A stretch of DNA of 59,277 nt from Vibrio ordalii ATCC 33509. GTDB lineage: Bacteria; Pseudomonadota; Gammaproteobacteria; Enterobacterales; Vibrionaceae. The translations under genes were made by a program, and so were the position numbers. Below the pieces are notes generated by a model. It was not told where the DNA came from. It worked only from the letters and a program-made list of their open reading frames with translations, and did no database searches. Where the stretch lies: the NCBI GenBank assembly GCA_000257205.1, contig AEZC01000086.1, positions 1-59,277 of the forward strand. The letters are read 5' to 3'. Numbering within the stretch: position 1 is the stretch's first letter; each line of letters begins with the position of its first letter. Below are positions 48,194-57,345 of the stretch, in pieces.

Positions 48194-50287
48194 TTAGTTA
48201 CCAACGGCTTGAACAATCCGAATTTGTTTCTCGTCAGGTATTTCTTGATAAGAGAGCACACGCAAATTAGGTATCGTGTTTTTCACAAACTTCGCCAAAG
48301 TTGAACGAAGCACGCCAGACGTGAGTAACACGGCAGGCTCACCTTTCAATTCTTGCTCTTGCGTTGCATGGCTCAGCGCCGCTTGTAAACGCTCTGCTAA
48401 GCCAGGTTCAATACCTGCCGATTCTCCTCCTGACGCCTGCATGGTTTGATGCAATATTTGTTCCAGTTCAGGAATTAGCGTTATCACTGGCAGTTCAGGC
48501 TCTATACCATTGATTTCCTGAACGATTAAACGTTTCAATGAAATTCGAACAGCCGCCGTTAGGATGTCAGGTTCTTGACTCCGCCCAGAATACTCCGCCA
48601 AGGTTTGTATTATGGTTCGAATATCTCGGATCGGAATCGCTTCATTGAGTAGGTTTTGCAGTACCTTAACGACAGTACCCAACGGCAGTTGATCTGGGAC
48701 GAAGTTTTCAACCAACCTTGGCGCTGATCGACCCAGCATTTCAATTAAGTTTTGCACCTCTTCATGACCAATCAGTTGTGAGGCGTTATTAGTGAGAAGC
48801 TGACTCAAATGAGTGGCGAGTACAGTCGATGAGTCTACGACTGTGTAACCCAGAGCTTGTGCATGCTCGCGCTGCTCTTCACGAATCCAAACCGCTTCAA
48901 GACCGAATGCAGGATCAAGTGTGCGTTCACCGTCAATAACGCCATAAACTTGACCAGGGTTAATCGCCAGTTCTTGATCTGGGCGGATCTCCGCTTCACC
49001 AACAGCAACCCCCATTAGGGTAATGCGATAACTATTGGGCGTTAATTCTAAATTGTCGCGAATATGCACTGCGGGGATGAGAAAACCAAAGTCTTGCGAA
49101 AGTTTTTTCCGAACACCTTTTACGCGTTCGAGCAGCTCTCCACCTTGATCTCGGTCCACCAGCGGTATCAATCGATAGCCCACTTCCAAGCCAATCACAT
49201 CGACGGGTTGAACATCATCCCAAGATAGCTCTTTTTGAGTAGGTGTATCGTTGTCCACTTTTGCTGGCAGTTTCTTTTCATCGGCGGTTTTTTTCTGTTT
49301 GCGTATCATCCAATACGCGCAACCACCCGCTAATGCGGCTAGCAGTAAAAAAGCAAAGTGAGGCATGCCAGGTACAATACCCATGATGCCGAGAATACAA
49401 GCGGTGATCATTAGAGCTTTAGGGTTATCAAACAGTTGGAAGACAACTTGTTCTCCCATATCTTCATCGATATTTTGACGGGTGACCATCATCGCAGCAC
49501 CAATCGACAGTAGCAATGAGGGGATCTGAGCCACTAAACCATCACCAATGGTCAGCAGTGTGTAGATTTGGATCGCTTCTTTAAACCCCAACCCATGCTG
49601 CGCCATTCCAATCGATAAGCCGCCAATGATGTTGATGAATAAGATTAAGATCCCGGCAATCGCATCCCCTTTGACAAATTTTGATGCACCGTCCATTGAA
49701 CCGTAGAAATCCGCTTCTTTGGTTACTTCAAAACGTCTTAATCGCGCTTGATCTTGGTCGATTAATCCCGCATTCAAATCTGCATCTATCGCCATTTGCT
49801 TACCCGGTAACGCATCCAAAGTAAAACGAGCACTCACCTCAGAAATACGCCCTGCACCTTTGGTTACGACCATAAAGTTGATGATCATTAAGATCAAAAA
49901 CACCACTAAACCAACGGCGTAATTACCACCAATCACCACACTACCAAATGCTTCAATGACGTTACCAGCGGCGCCGGGGCCTTCATGACCATACAATAAA
50001 ACCACACGGGTTGAAGCGACGTTCAAGGCTAGTCGAAGTAAGGTTGCAATAAGCAAAACAGTAGGAAATGCAGCAAAATCAAGCGGTCTACGGGTATAGA
50101 CTGTGACCAGCAATACCACCATCGCTAAAGCAATGTTAAAGGTGAAAAACAGATCTAATAGGAAGGCTGGGATCGGTAAAACGACCATAGCCAGCGTGGC
50201 TAATACCATAACCGGCGCACCGATTGCTGGTATACTTCGCTGCGGTATTGATGGCAATTTATCTGCAAATGGGAGAGTAAATTTCAT
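48194..50287 (-). CDS. flhA: Flagellar type III export gate protein FlhA
   Basis: Central component of the flagellar export apparatus. About eight N-terminal membrane helices (residues ~20-325) with the conserved VTKGAGRISEVSARFTLDA cytosolic loop (FHIPEP region). The large C-terminal cytoplasmic domain docks chaperone-substrate complexes. 697 residues. First gene of the operon, preceded by a sigma-54 promoter. Confidence 0.98.
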   Translation of the reverse strand: MKFTLPFADKLPSIPQRSIPAIGAPVMVLATLAMVVLPIPAFLLDLFFTFNIALAMVVLLVTVYTRRPLDFAAFPTVLLIATLLRLALNVASTRVVLLYGHEGPGAAGNVIEAFGSVVIGGNYAVGLVVFLILMIINFMVVTKGAGRISEVSARFTLDALPGKQMAIDADLNAGLIDQDQARLRRFEVTKEADFYGSMDGASKFVKGDAIAGILILFINIIGGLSIGMAQHGLGFKEAIQIYTLLTIGDGLVAQIPSLLLSIGAAMMVTRQNIDEDMGEQVVFQLFDNPKALMITACILGIMGIVPGMPHFAFLLLAALAGGCAYWMIRKQKKTADEKKLPAKVDNDTPTQKELSWDDVQPVDVIGLEVGYRLIPLVDRDQGGELLERVKGVRKKLSQDFGFLIPAVHIRDNLELTPNSYRITLMGVAVGEAEIRPDQELAINPGQVYGVIDGERTLDPAFGLEAVWIREEQREHAQALGYTVVDSSTVLATHLSQLLTNNASQLIGHEEVQNLIEMLGRSAPRLVENFVPDQLPLGTVVKVLQNLLNEAIPIRDIRTIIQTLAEYSGRSQEPDILTAAVRISLKRLIVQEINGIEPELPVITLIPELEQILHQTMQASGGESAGIEPGLAERLQAALSHATQEQELKGEPAVLLTSGVLRSTLAKFVKNTIPNLRVLSYQEIPDEKQIRIVQAVGN

Positions 50288-50347
50288 AGGTTAGCAAGCA
50301 ATCTGTTGATAAATGTCTATAAATGCGACCATGCGTTAACTCAGCGA

Positions 50348-50363
50348 TGCAATTTTTAGTCCA
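50348..50363 (-). promoter_or_regulatory. Sigma-54 promoter of the flhA operon
   Basis: On the minus strand TGGACTAAAAATTGCA: GG at -24 and GC at -12 with exactly ten bases between, and the TTGCA downstream half is perfect. Predicted start near 50337 leaves a ~50-base leader before flhA. In Vibrio this class of flagellar operon is known to need RpoN and FlrA. Confidence 0.65.
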
Positions 50364-50468
50364 GCAAAACAGTCAAAATAATGGCTACATTGGCAAAGGC
50401 AATAACCCTTTACTTAACGTAGCCTAGTAATTCAAATTACGTGAACTTCTTTTACTTTGAATGGTGGT

Positions 50469-50933
50469 TTAAGGATTAATACTCCAGATCTGCACTCCTT
50501 TACGCAACTCTCTATCGTATTCGATACCAATCAAACCTGAGGTGGGGAACATTGGAGGTACTAAATCGGTAACAAATTCAGCCGCAAGATAGCCAACTAA
50601 CGGTAAATGAGACACCAGCAGCACTGATTCGATTTGTTCTACATCGGCCAAGGCAGAGACATACTCAAATACCACTTCCGCTTTCCCATAAGGTGTGATG
50701 TCATCACAGGTCACAACATCATCGGCATTAAAATAAGAGGCTATAGCAGCCCAAGTTTGCTGCGCCCGTAAGTAAGGGCTTACCAATACTTTATCTACAT
50801 GGCGAAGATCTTGCTTTTCACAAGCACGAGCCACAGCAACAGACTCACGAAGACCTCTTTCGGTTAAGGCCCTTTGTGCATCACTCGCTGCATAATGTTC
50901 AGCTTCTCCGTGACGCATAATAAAAATCTTCAT
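50469..50933 (-). CDS. sixA: Phosphohistidine phosphatase SixA
   Basis: A small histidine-phosphatase-superfamily enzyme that removes phosphate from Hpt domains or PTS proteins (in E. coli, ArcB and NPr). RHG motif at the start (MKIFIMRHGEAEHY), LTERG, the YLRAQQTW region and the second catalytic His in LLVSHLPLVGYLA. 154 residues. It is read toward flhA but separated by 181 bases with the sigma-54 promoter, so it is a separate unit. Confidence 0.93.
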   Translation of the reverse strand: MKIFIMRHGEAEHYAASDAQRALTERGLRESVAVARACEKQDLRHVDKVLVSPYLRAQQTWAAIASYFNADDVVTCDDITPYGKAEVVFEYVSALADVEQIESVLLVSHLPLVGYLAAEFVTDLVPPMFPTSGLIGIEYDRELRKGVQIWSINP

Positions 50934-51147
50934 TACTCATTCCTAGTGGTTATTATCTATGCCGTCTAGGCGGCTTTATTCTCGATTATATCAGGCAACC
51001 AAGCAAAGACTTCGACACTGTTAACAGTCTATTAAAAAGTCTCCTGAAGGACTAAAATGGCACTTTGCTCATAAAATCATTGCTTGAAATTTGCACCTAA
51101 CCGTTTCAACGCCATAATTAAAAAAGCCTTTTCTGTGGAGAGTCACT

Positions 51148-53925
51148 GTGCATTTAAGCCCTAACGACACCAACCAATACCGCTACATTACGTTAAGTAA
51201 TGGTCTGAGAACATTACTTATTCAAGCGGATGATGCACAAAAGTCAGCCGCTGCTTTAGCGATTAATGTAGGGCATTTCGATAACCCTGAAGACAGAGAA
51301 GGTCTTGCCCACTATCTGGAACACATGCTGTTTTTAGGCACCGAAAAGTATCCGAAAATTGGTGAGTTTCAAAGTTTTATTAATCAACATGGTGGCAGCA
51401 ATAACGCATGGACTGGTACAGAGCACACCTGTTTTTTCTTTGATGTAAGCCCAAATCATTTTGAAAAAGCCTTGGATCGATTCAGCCAATTCTTTTGTGC
51501 CCCCCTATTTAATCAAGAAGCTCTGGATAAAGAACGCCAAGCGGTGGATTCTGAATTTAAACTCAAACAGAATGATGATTCGAGAAGGCTCTATCAGGTT
51601 CAAAAAGAAACCATCAATCCGCAACACCCGTTTGCTAAATTTTCAGTGGGTAATTTAGAAACGTTGTGTGATAGAAATGGTCTCTCTATCCGCGAAGAAA
51701 TTGTCCGTTTTCACCATGAAAACTACTCAGCTGATTTGATGACGCTCTCGCTAGCAGGCCCACAGACACTTGATGAGTTAGAGCAGTGGGCAAGAGATGA
51801 ATTTTCCTCCATCCCAAATAAACAGCTCGGCCCGAAAAAAATCGAGGTGCCTTTTGTTTTAGACGCGCACCGCGGCGTCTTGATTCAAATCGAGCCACGA
51901 AAAGAGATCCGCAAACTAACTTTAAGCTTACCAGCCCCAAGCATGGATGACTTTTATCATGTCAAACCTCTCTCTTATTTCGCCCATCTCATCGGTTACG
52001 AAGGTGAAGGCAGTTTAATGTTGGCATTAAAAGAGAAAGGTTGGATCACGTCCTTATCGGCTGGAGGCGGCGCAAGTGGCAGCAATTATCGAGAGTTTTC
52101 GATAAGTTTTAGCCTGACACATGAAGGCGTAAAACACGTCGACAACATCATCCAGTCACTCTTTACTCAGATTAAATTAATCGCAGAGCAGGGCCTGAAC
52201 GAATGGCGTTACCTTGAGAAAAGAGCGGTGCTTGAATCGGCTTTTCGCTTTCAAGAAACGACAAGGCCATTAGACATGGTCAGCCATTTAGTGGTTAATA
52301 TGCAGCACTATCAACCGCAAGACACCATCTATGGCGATTATATGATGGCGGGCTACAACGAATCGCTACTTAAGCAAGCACTTCATTATTTGACTCCTGC
52401 AAATCTACGCGCCACGTTAATTGCTAAAGATGGGTATTACGATAAGAAAGCGAAATGGTATTTTACACCCTATTCAATTACTCGATTATCGGCGTCACAA
52501 CTTGCAACATTCGCAACCCCTTGCGACATTGAAACAAACTTACCACCACTCAATCCTTTTATCTGTTACGACTTAGACCCAAAACCGTTAGAGCCTTCAA
52601 CGTCTTTACACCCGGAAATCATTGAAGAGTTACCAGGCTTTCGTTTATGGCATCGACAAGACCATGAATTTAGAGTGCCTAAAGGGGTAATTTACATCGC
52701 GATTGATAGCCCGAACTCGGTAGCCACTGCTCGAAATATTGTTAAAACCCGTCTCTGTGTGGAAATGTTTTTAGACTCGCTGGCCACGGAAACTTACCAA
52801 GCAGAAATTGCTGGGATGAGTTACAACATGTACGCGCATCAGGGCGGCGTTACTCTGATGCTTTCTGGTTTTAGCGAAAAGCAACCACAGTTAATGGAGA
52901 TGATTCTCGCACGCTTTGCTAAACGTGATTTTAGCCTAAAACGCTTTAACACCATCAAGCAACAACTGCTTCGTAACTGGCAAAACACCACTAAAGATCG
53001 TCCAATTTCGCAGCTTTTCAATGCAATGACGGGTATTTTACAACCCAACAACCCTCCTTATGAAACGCTACTTGATGCCTTAAAACAGATAGAAGTCGAT
53101 GAGCTCAGTGATTTCGTTGAACAAATATTAGCGCAACTTCATGTTGAGATGTTTGTCTATGGCGACTGGTTAAGAAGTGATGCACAAGCGATGGCAGATA
53201 CGCTTAAAAACGCATTACGAGTCAAAGATCAACAGTACGAGGAATCATTAAGACCACTCGTCATGCTCGGAGAGAGTGGGACTTTTCAAAAAGAGGTTCA
53301 CTGCGATCAAGAAGATTCTGCTGTGGTGGTCTATTATCAGTGCAATGATGCCACACCCCGCAGCATCGCCTTATATTCATTAGCTAATCACTTGATGTCC
53401 GCTACATTTTTTCATGAAATTCGCACTAAGCAGCAACTTGGTTATATGGTCGGAACGGGCAACATGCCATTAAACCTTCACCCAGGCATCGTACTCTATG
53501 TCCAGTCACCGAATGCTGCCCCTTATGAGCTGATTAGCGCTGTAGATGAATTTTTAAATGCTTTTTACATGGTGCTGCTGGAGCTCAACGAATACCAGTG
53601 GCACAGCAGTAAACGCGGTTTATGGAATCAAATTTCAACCCCCGACCCCACCCTTCGCAGCCGTGCGCAAAGACTTTGGGTTGCTATCGGCAATAAAGAT
53701 GCCGGCTTTGATCAAAGAGAGCAGGTTTTGAGTGAACTGAAATCACTCAGCCGCAGTGATATGATTCGCTTTGTGGTCAATGAGCTAAAACCAAGGACCG
53801 CCAATCGACTGATCATGCACAGCCAAGGAAACGCACATCAAACGGTTCAGAAACTCAGTTTAGGGCAAGAAATTGGCTCAATTGAAGCGTTCCAGCTTCG
53901 GCCTAAAAGCTATAACTTAGGATAA
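51148..53925 (+). CDS. Insulinase/pitrilysin-family zinc protease
   Basis: A 925-residue M16 protease. The inverted zinc motif is HYLEH (in GLAHYLEHMLFLG, residues ~52-64), with the downstream glutamate in ERQAVDSEF. There are four repeats of the M16 fold by length, with the C-terminal IRTKQQLGYMVGTG signature. No clear signal peptide is seen, unlike E. coli pitrilysin (PtrA), so this may be a cytosolic relative that degrades peptides. Divergent from sixA. Confidence 0.92.
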   Translation: MHLSPNDTNQYRYITLSNGLRTLLIQADDAQKSAAALAINVGHFDNPEDREGLAHYLEHMLFLGTEKYPKIGEFQSFINQHGGSNNAWTGTEHTCFFFDVSPNHFEKALDRFSQFFCAPLFNQEALDKERQAVDSEFKLKQNDDSRRLYQVQKETINPQHPFAKFSVGNLETLCDRNGLSIREEIVRFHHENYSADLMTLSLAGPQTLDELEQWARDEFSSIPNKQLGPKKIEVPFVLDAHRGVLIQIEPRKEIRKLTLSLPAPSMDDFYHVKPLSYFAHLIGYEGEGSLMLALKEKGWITSLSAGGGASGSNYREFSISFSLTHEGVKHVDNIIQSLFTQIKLIAEQGLNEWRYLEKRAVLESAFRFQETTRPLDMVSHLVVNMQHYQPQDTIYGDYMMAGYNESLLKQALHYLTPANLRATLIAKDGYYDKKAKWYFTPYSITRLSASQLATFATPCDIETNLPPLNPFICYDLDPKPLEPSTSLHPEIIEELPGFRLWHRQDHEFRVPKGVIYIAIDSPNSVATARNIVKTRLCVEMFLDSLATETYQAEIAGMSYNMYAHQGGVTLMLSGFSEKQPQLMEMILARFAKRDFSLKRFNTIKQQLLRNWQNTTKDRPISQLFNAMTGILQPNNPPYETLLDALKQIEVDELSDFVEQILAQLHVEMFVYGDWLRSDAQAMADTLKNALRVKDQQYEESLRPLVMLGESGTFQKEVHCDQEDSAVVVYYQCNDATPRSIALYSLANHLMSATFFHEIRTKQQLGYMVGTGNMPLNLHPGIVLYVQSPNAAPYELISAVDEFLNAFYMVLLELNEYQWHSSKRGLWNQISTPDPTLRSRAQRLWVAIGNKDAGFDQREQVLSELKSLSRSDMIRFVVNELKPRTANRLIMHSQGNAHQTVQKLSLGQEIGSIEAFQLRPKSYNLG

Positions 53926-53940
53926 CAGTACTTCATCGCC

Positions 53941-53972
53941 ATCAGAGCAATTTATCTTTGCTCTGATTTTAC
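53941..53972 (+). terminator. Terminator of the M16 protease gene
   Basis: ATCAGAGCAA (53941-53950), 7-base loop, TTGCTCTGAT (53958-53967), then TTTTA. The right arm overlaps the last codons of the convergent yecM gene. Confidence 0.7.
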
Positions 53973-54548
53973 GATCTCTTTTAAAGAGTGGGGATGCAGT
54001 TTAATACACACGCCTTGCCACTTAAATGCAACCTTCGGGTTATGTAATCGCTCTCCTTCCCCTTTTGGACTGGACAATTTAACTTGAACACCTTGAGTGT
54101 CTAATGTTGTCCAGCATTCTTTTAATCGTGGGTAAATCGACAGTATATCCTGCAAATAGGCTTGCGCGGTTTGTGCCTCAGATGGCACCACAAATTCCAC
54201 ATGCTCCCAGCTCTGCTCTGGGTAAATTTTTCCCTCGGCAGGGTAAGGCAATTCCAAACATTCTATTGACCAACCATAAGCCGATAGCGGCACCGCAAAT
54301 TGAATCACAATGATAGGACGGCCATTTATCTGAGCACTCGATATTTCTCGTCCTTCCTCCAGCCATGCCGCATGTGCTAATGAAGCTAATTTACGATCAT
54401 TAATGAGCAGTGCAATGTGGTCAGCTTGATTTGTGGATAAATTAATATGCAAAATTTTGGTTAATTCTTGAATTTTATGCATAAATTTGTCTAAATTCTG
54501 CTTAAGCTGTTCAGGATGAAGCGCTGCATTCTTCAATGGTTCAAGCAT
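53952..54548 (-). CDS. yecM: YecM family protein
   Basis: A 198-residue protein of the YecM family, which has a vicinal-oxygen-chelate-like fold and possible metal-binding site but no proven reaction. Family blocks are LINDRKLASLAHAAWLEEG, INGRPIIVI, YPEQSWEHVEFVVP and the near-universal SSPKGEGERLHNP. Divergent from argS, its neighbour in E. coli too. Confidence 0.9.
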   Translation of the reverse strand: MLEPLKNAALHPEQLKQNLDKFMHKIQELTKILHINLSTNQADHIALLINDRKLASLAHAAWLEEGREISSAQINGRPIIVIQFAVPLSAYGWSIECLELPYPAEGKIYPEQSWEHVEFVVPSEAQTAQAYLQDILSIYPRLKECWTTLDTQGVQVKLSSPKGEGERLHNPKVAFKWQGVCIKLHPHSLKEIVKSEQR

Positions 54549-54659
54549 TTAAATGGTCCAAAATGATGATTATCGTGTAATAGTACCAACAACTCTTCGA
54601 AAAGTAGAAAATTTCCTAATTTAGTCCCTATAAGCGCCTCAATAAAATTGGTATTATGT

Positions 54660-54715
54660 GCGCCAAATGATGAACAAAATTAAGATATGTATTGGCACTA
54701 AATGGTGAATAAAAT
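54660..54715 (+). repeat. Imperfect direct repeat upstream of argS
   Basis: Two 21-base copies (54660-54680 and 54695-54715) match at 17 positions and are 35 bases apart; both contain AAATG(A/G)TGAA. Could be a regulator site or a local duplication in the argS leader. Confidence 0.4.
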
Positions 54716-54753
54716 GCATACCTTTGCAATTCCAAGAATTAAAGGAAACGCGT

Positions 54754-56490
54754 GTGAATATCCAAGCACTGATTAATGACAAAGTATCTCAGGCTCTTGA
54801 AGCCGCAGGCGCACCAGCTGGCAGTCCTGCTGCTGTTCGCCAATCGGCCAAAGCGCAATTTGGTGACTATCAAGCCAATGGCATTATGGGCGTAGCTAAG
54901 CAACTGGGTACCAACCCGCGAGAATTTGCTCAAAAAGTATTGGATGTTCTGGACCTCGATGGCATTGCGAGCAAAACGGAAATTGCAGGCCCAGGTTTTA
55001 TCAACATTTTCCTCAGTGAAGCGTTTCTTGCTAAACAAGCGGATATCGCCCTAGCAGATGAGCACCTTGGCGTAACAAAAGAAGCGCAGAAGACGATCGT
55101 CGCAGACTACTCAGCGCCTAACGTTGCCAAAGAGATGCATGTAGGTCACTTACGCTCAACCATTATTGGTGACGCTGTTGTGCGTACCTTGGAATTTTTA
55201 GGCCATAAAGTGATCCGCGCCAACCACATCGGTGACTGGGGCACGCAATTTGGTATGTTGATAGCCAACCTTGAACGTGTGCAACAAGAATCTGGTAACG
55301 AAGTTTCAATGGAACTTTCCGATCTTGAAGCTTTCTATCGTGAGTCAAAAAAACTCTACGACGAAGATGAAGTGTTTGCCGCTAAAGCACGAAATTATGT
55401 GGTCAAACTACAAAGCGGTGACGAATTCTGCGCTCAAATGTGGAAAAAATTGGTGGATATCACCATGATTCAAAACCAACGTAACTATGATCGTTTGAAT
55501 GTTTCGCTCACGCGCGATGATGTGATGGGCGAAAGCATGTACAACGACATGTTGCCCGGCATCGTAGCCGATTTAAAAGAAAAAGGTTTGGCGCAAGAAG
55601 ATGATGGCGCACAAGTGGTTTTTCTTGAAGAATACAAAAATAAAGATGGCGAGCCGATGGGCGTTATCATCCAAAAACGTGATGGCGGCTTCTTATACAC
55701 AACAACCGATATCGCGTGTGCCAAATACCGTTATGAAACCTTAGGTGCGGACCGTGTGTTGTACTTTATCGACTCGCGTCAACATCAGCACCTAATGCAA
55801 GCATGGACGATTGTCCGCAAAGCGGGCTATGTACCTGAAAAAGTGACTCTTGAACACCACGCCTTTGGTATGATGCTAGGCAAAGATGGCCGCCCGTTCA
55901 AAACTCGTGCTGGCGGTACTGTTCGTCTGGCCGATCTTCTCGATGAAGCGCAAGAGCGTGCCGCTAAATTAATTGAATCCAAAAACCCTGATTTAGACGC
56001 CGCAGAAAAAGCCAACATTGCCAATACTGTCGCGATGGCCGCAGTGAAATACGCTGATCTTTCTAAGCACCGTACTACCGATTACGTGTTTGACTGGGAC
56101 AACATGTTGGCATTTGAAGGTAACACTGCACCTTACATGCAGTATGCCTACACACGTGTTGCGTCAATTTTTGCTAAAGCAGGCGTATCGATGGATAACC
56201 TGACGGGTGAAATTAAAGTCACACAAGAGAAAGAAAAAGCTTTGATTGCGAAACTTCTGCAGTTTGAAGAAGCGGTACAAGCTGTTGCCCGCGAAGGCCA
56301 ACCTCACATTATGTGTAGCTACCTATTTGAATTAGCAGGCCAATTCTCTAGCTTCTATGAAGCATGCCCAATCTTAGTCGCTGAAGATGAAAGTGTAAAA
56401 CAAAGCCGCCTAAAACTGGCTGCATTGACAGCAAAAACCATCAAGCAAGGTTTGTCGCTACTCGGTATTGATACATTAGAACGTATGTAA
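54754..56490 (+). CDS. argS: Arginyl-tRNA synthetase
   Basis: Class Ia synthetase charging tRNA-Arg. N-terminal additional domain, the HVGH form of the HIGH motif ([15 protein letters not shown]), catalytic core [15 protein letters not shown], the KMSK-equivalent region [15 protein letters not shown] (no typical KMSKS, as usual for ArgRS), and the helical anticodon-binding C-terminus. 578 residues from the GTG at 54754, which has AAGGAA seven bases upstream. An in-frame TTG at 54724 is not supported. Confidence 0.97.
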   Translation: MNIQALINDKVSQALEAAGAPAGSPAAVRQSAKAQFGDYQANGIMGVAKQLGTNPREFAQKVLDVLDLDGIASKTEIAGPGFINIFLSEAFLAKQADIALADEHLGVTKEAQKTIVADYSAPNVAKEMHVGHLRSTIIGDAVVRTLEFLGHKVIRANHIGDWGTQFGMLIANLERVQQESGNEVSMELSDLEAFYRESKKLYDEDEVFAAKARNYVVKLQSGDEFCAQMWKKLVDITMIQNQRNYDRLNVSLTRDDVMGESMYNDMLPGIVADLKEKGLAQEDDGAQVVFLEEYKNKDGEPMGVIIQKRDGGFLYTTTDIACAKYRYETLGADRVLYFIDSRQHQHLMQAWTIVRKAGYVPEKVTLEHHAFGMMLGKDGRPFKTRAGGTVRLADLLDEAQERAAKLIESKNPDLDAAEKANIANTVAMAAVKYADLSKHRTTDYVFDWDNMLAFEGNTAPYMQYAYTRVASIFAKAGVSMDNLTGEIKVTQEKEKALIAKLLQFEEAVQAVAREGQPHIMCSYLFELAGQFSSFYEACPILVAEDESVKQSRLKLAALTAKTIKQGLSLLGIDTLERM

Positions 56491-56508
56491 CGACAACTAT
56501 GAGTGAAT

Positions 56509-56541
56509 GAAAGGGTTGACCATGGTCAGCCTTTTCTTTTA
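56509..56541 (+). terminator. argS terminator
   Basis: A 12-bp stem with two G-U pairs (56509-56520 with 56525-56536), loop CATG, followed by TTTT. Confidence 0.75.
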
Positions 56542-56573
56542 TCGGTGATAACATCCGTGAAAGTGAGATTGAC

Positions 56574-57002
56574 ATGAATTTTGAACTCCACCCGCAACTG
56601 GCCAAAGACACTTCCGTTATTGGTGAATTTCCTCTTTGCTTAGCCTTACTCCATAAAGACAATTCCGTGCCTTGGGTTATTCTGGTGCCTAAACGTGCCA
56701 ATTTGAAAGAGCTGCATCATCTTTCAATGCAGGACCAACAGCAATTTTTGTACGAATCTCAAGCCGTTAGCCAAGCTCTTGAAGCTACGTTTTGTCCGGA
56801 TAAACTCAATTTAGGGGCGCTAGGTAACATGGTGCCTCAGCTCCATATTCACCATGTTGCTCGATTTAAAAATGACGTAGCATGGCCAGGGCCTATCTGG
56901 GGCAATACTCAAGGGGTAATGAGAGCCGAGCAAGAACAACAAGAGATCTTAACCAGAATCAAAAATGTGCTATCACTGAGTTCTATTTTTAGAAAGGGAT
57001 AA
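56574..57002 (+). CDS. HIT domain protein
   Basis: A 142-residue histidine-triad hydrolase, with QLHIHHVAR as the triad and NLGALGNMVPQ just before it. Related proteins cleave nucleoside phosphoramidates or diadenosine polyphosphates. Substrate not assignable. The third triad position follows an H-x-H-H pattern, as in the proteobacterial subgroup found beside argS in Vibrio. Confidence 0.87.
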   Translation: MNFELHPQLAKDTSVIGEFPLCLALLHKDNSVPWVILVPKRANLKELHHLSMQDQQQFLYESQAVSQALEATFCPDKLNLGALGNMVPQLHIHHVARFKNDVAWPGPIWGNTQGVMRAEQEQQEILTRIKNVLSLSSIFRKG

Positions 57003-57054
57003 ACGTCGTCTCTCACACCATACATTAGGAAAAAGATAGATTGGGTAAACGTTT

Positions 57055-57085
57055 GAAAGCCGCTGACATCAGCGGCTTTCGTTTA
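57055..57085. terminator. Bidirectional terminator HIT gene/feoC
   Basis: GAAAGCCGCTG (57055-57065), loop ACAT, CAGCGGCTTTC (57070-57080): a perfect 11-bp stem in the convergent gap, with GTTT to its right and AAAC to its left. Confidence 0.8.
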
Positions 57086-57114
57086 TCAGACAGAATGCCT
57101 AGCATCAATTATGA

Positions 57115-57345
57115 CTAAAGTACGACAGTCAAAGACAGCCCATTATTTCGGTTAAGCCCATAACGCACTCTTGTTACGTGGTGAGCCTTGTTGGTATCGA
57201 TAGTGCGCGACAACACACCTTTTCTTATCCACACGGCTAGCATAGCGTCAACGCCATCCTCACTGAGCGAAAACTTTTTCGCAATCGCCGAGCGGCTAAC
57301 GATTCCATTCTCTTCAATGTAGCGCTTTAGCTCATTTAATATCAT
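57115..57345 (-). CDS. feoC: FeoC, small winged-helix protein of ferrous iron uptake
   Basis: A 76-residue winged-helix protein: MILNELKRYIEENGIVSRSAIAKKFSLSEDGVDAML covers the recognition fold. It contains no cysteine at all, unlike enteric FeoC proteins that carry a Cys cluster; this agrees with what is known of V. cholerae FeoC, which binds FeoB. The ATG overlaps the feoB stop by four bases. Confidence 0.92.
   Translation of the reverse strand: MILNELKRYIEENGIVSRSAIAKKFSLSEDGVDAMLAVWIRKGVLSRTIDTNKAHHVTRVRYGLNRNNGLSLTVVL

Noticed and set aside
54690..54720. Sigma-54 or NtrC-like site before argS (TTGGCACTAAATGGTG)
   Set aside because: The GG and GC elements are not ten bases apart, and the NtrC-like palindrome is one base short and imperfect.
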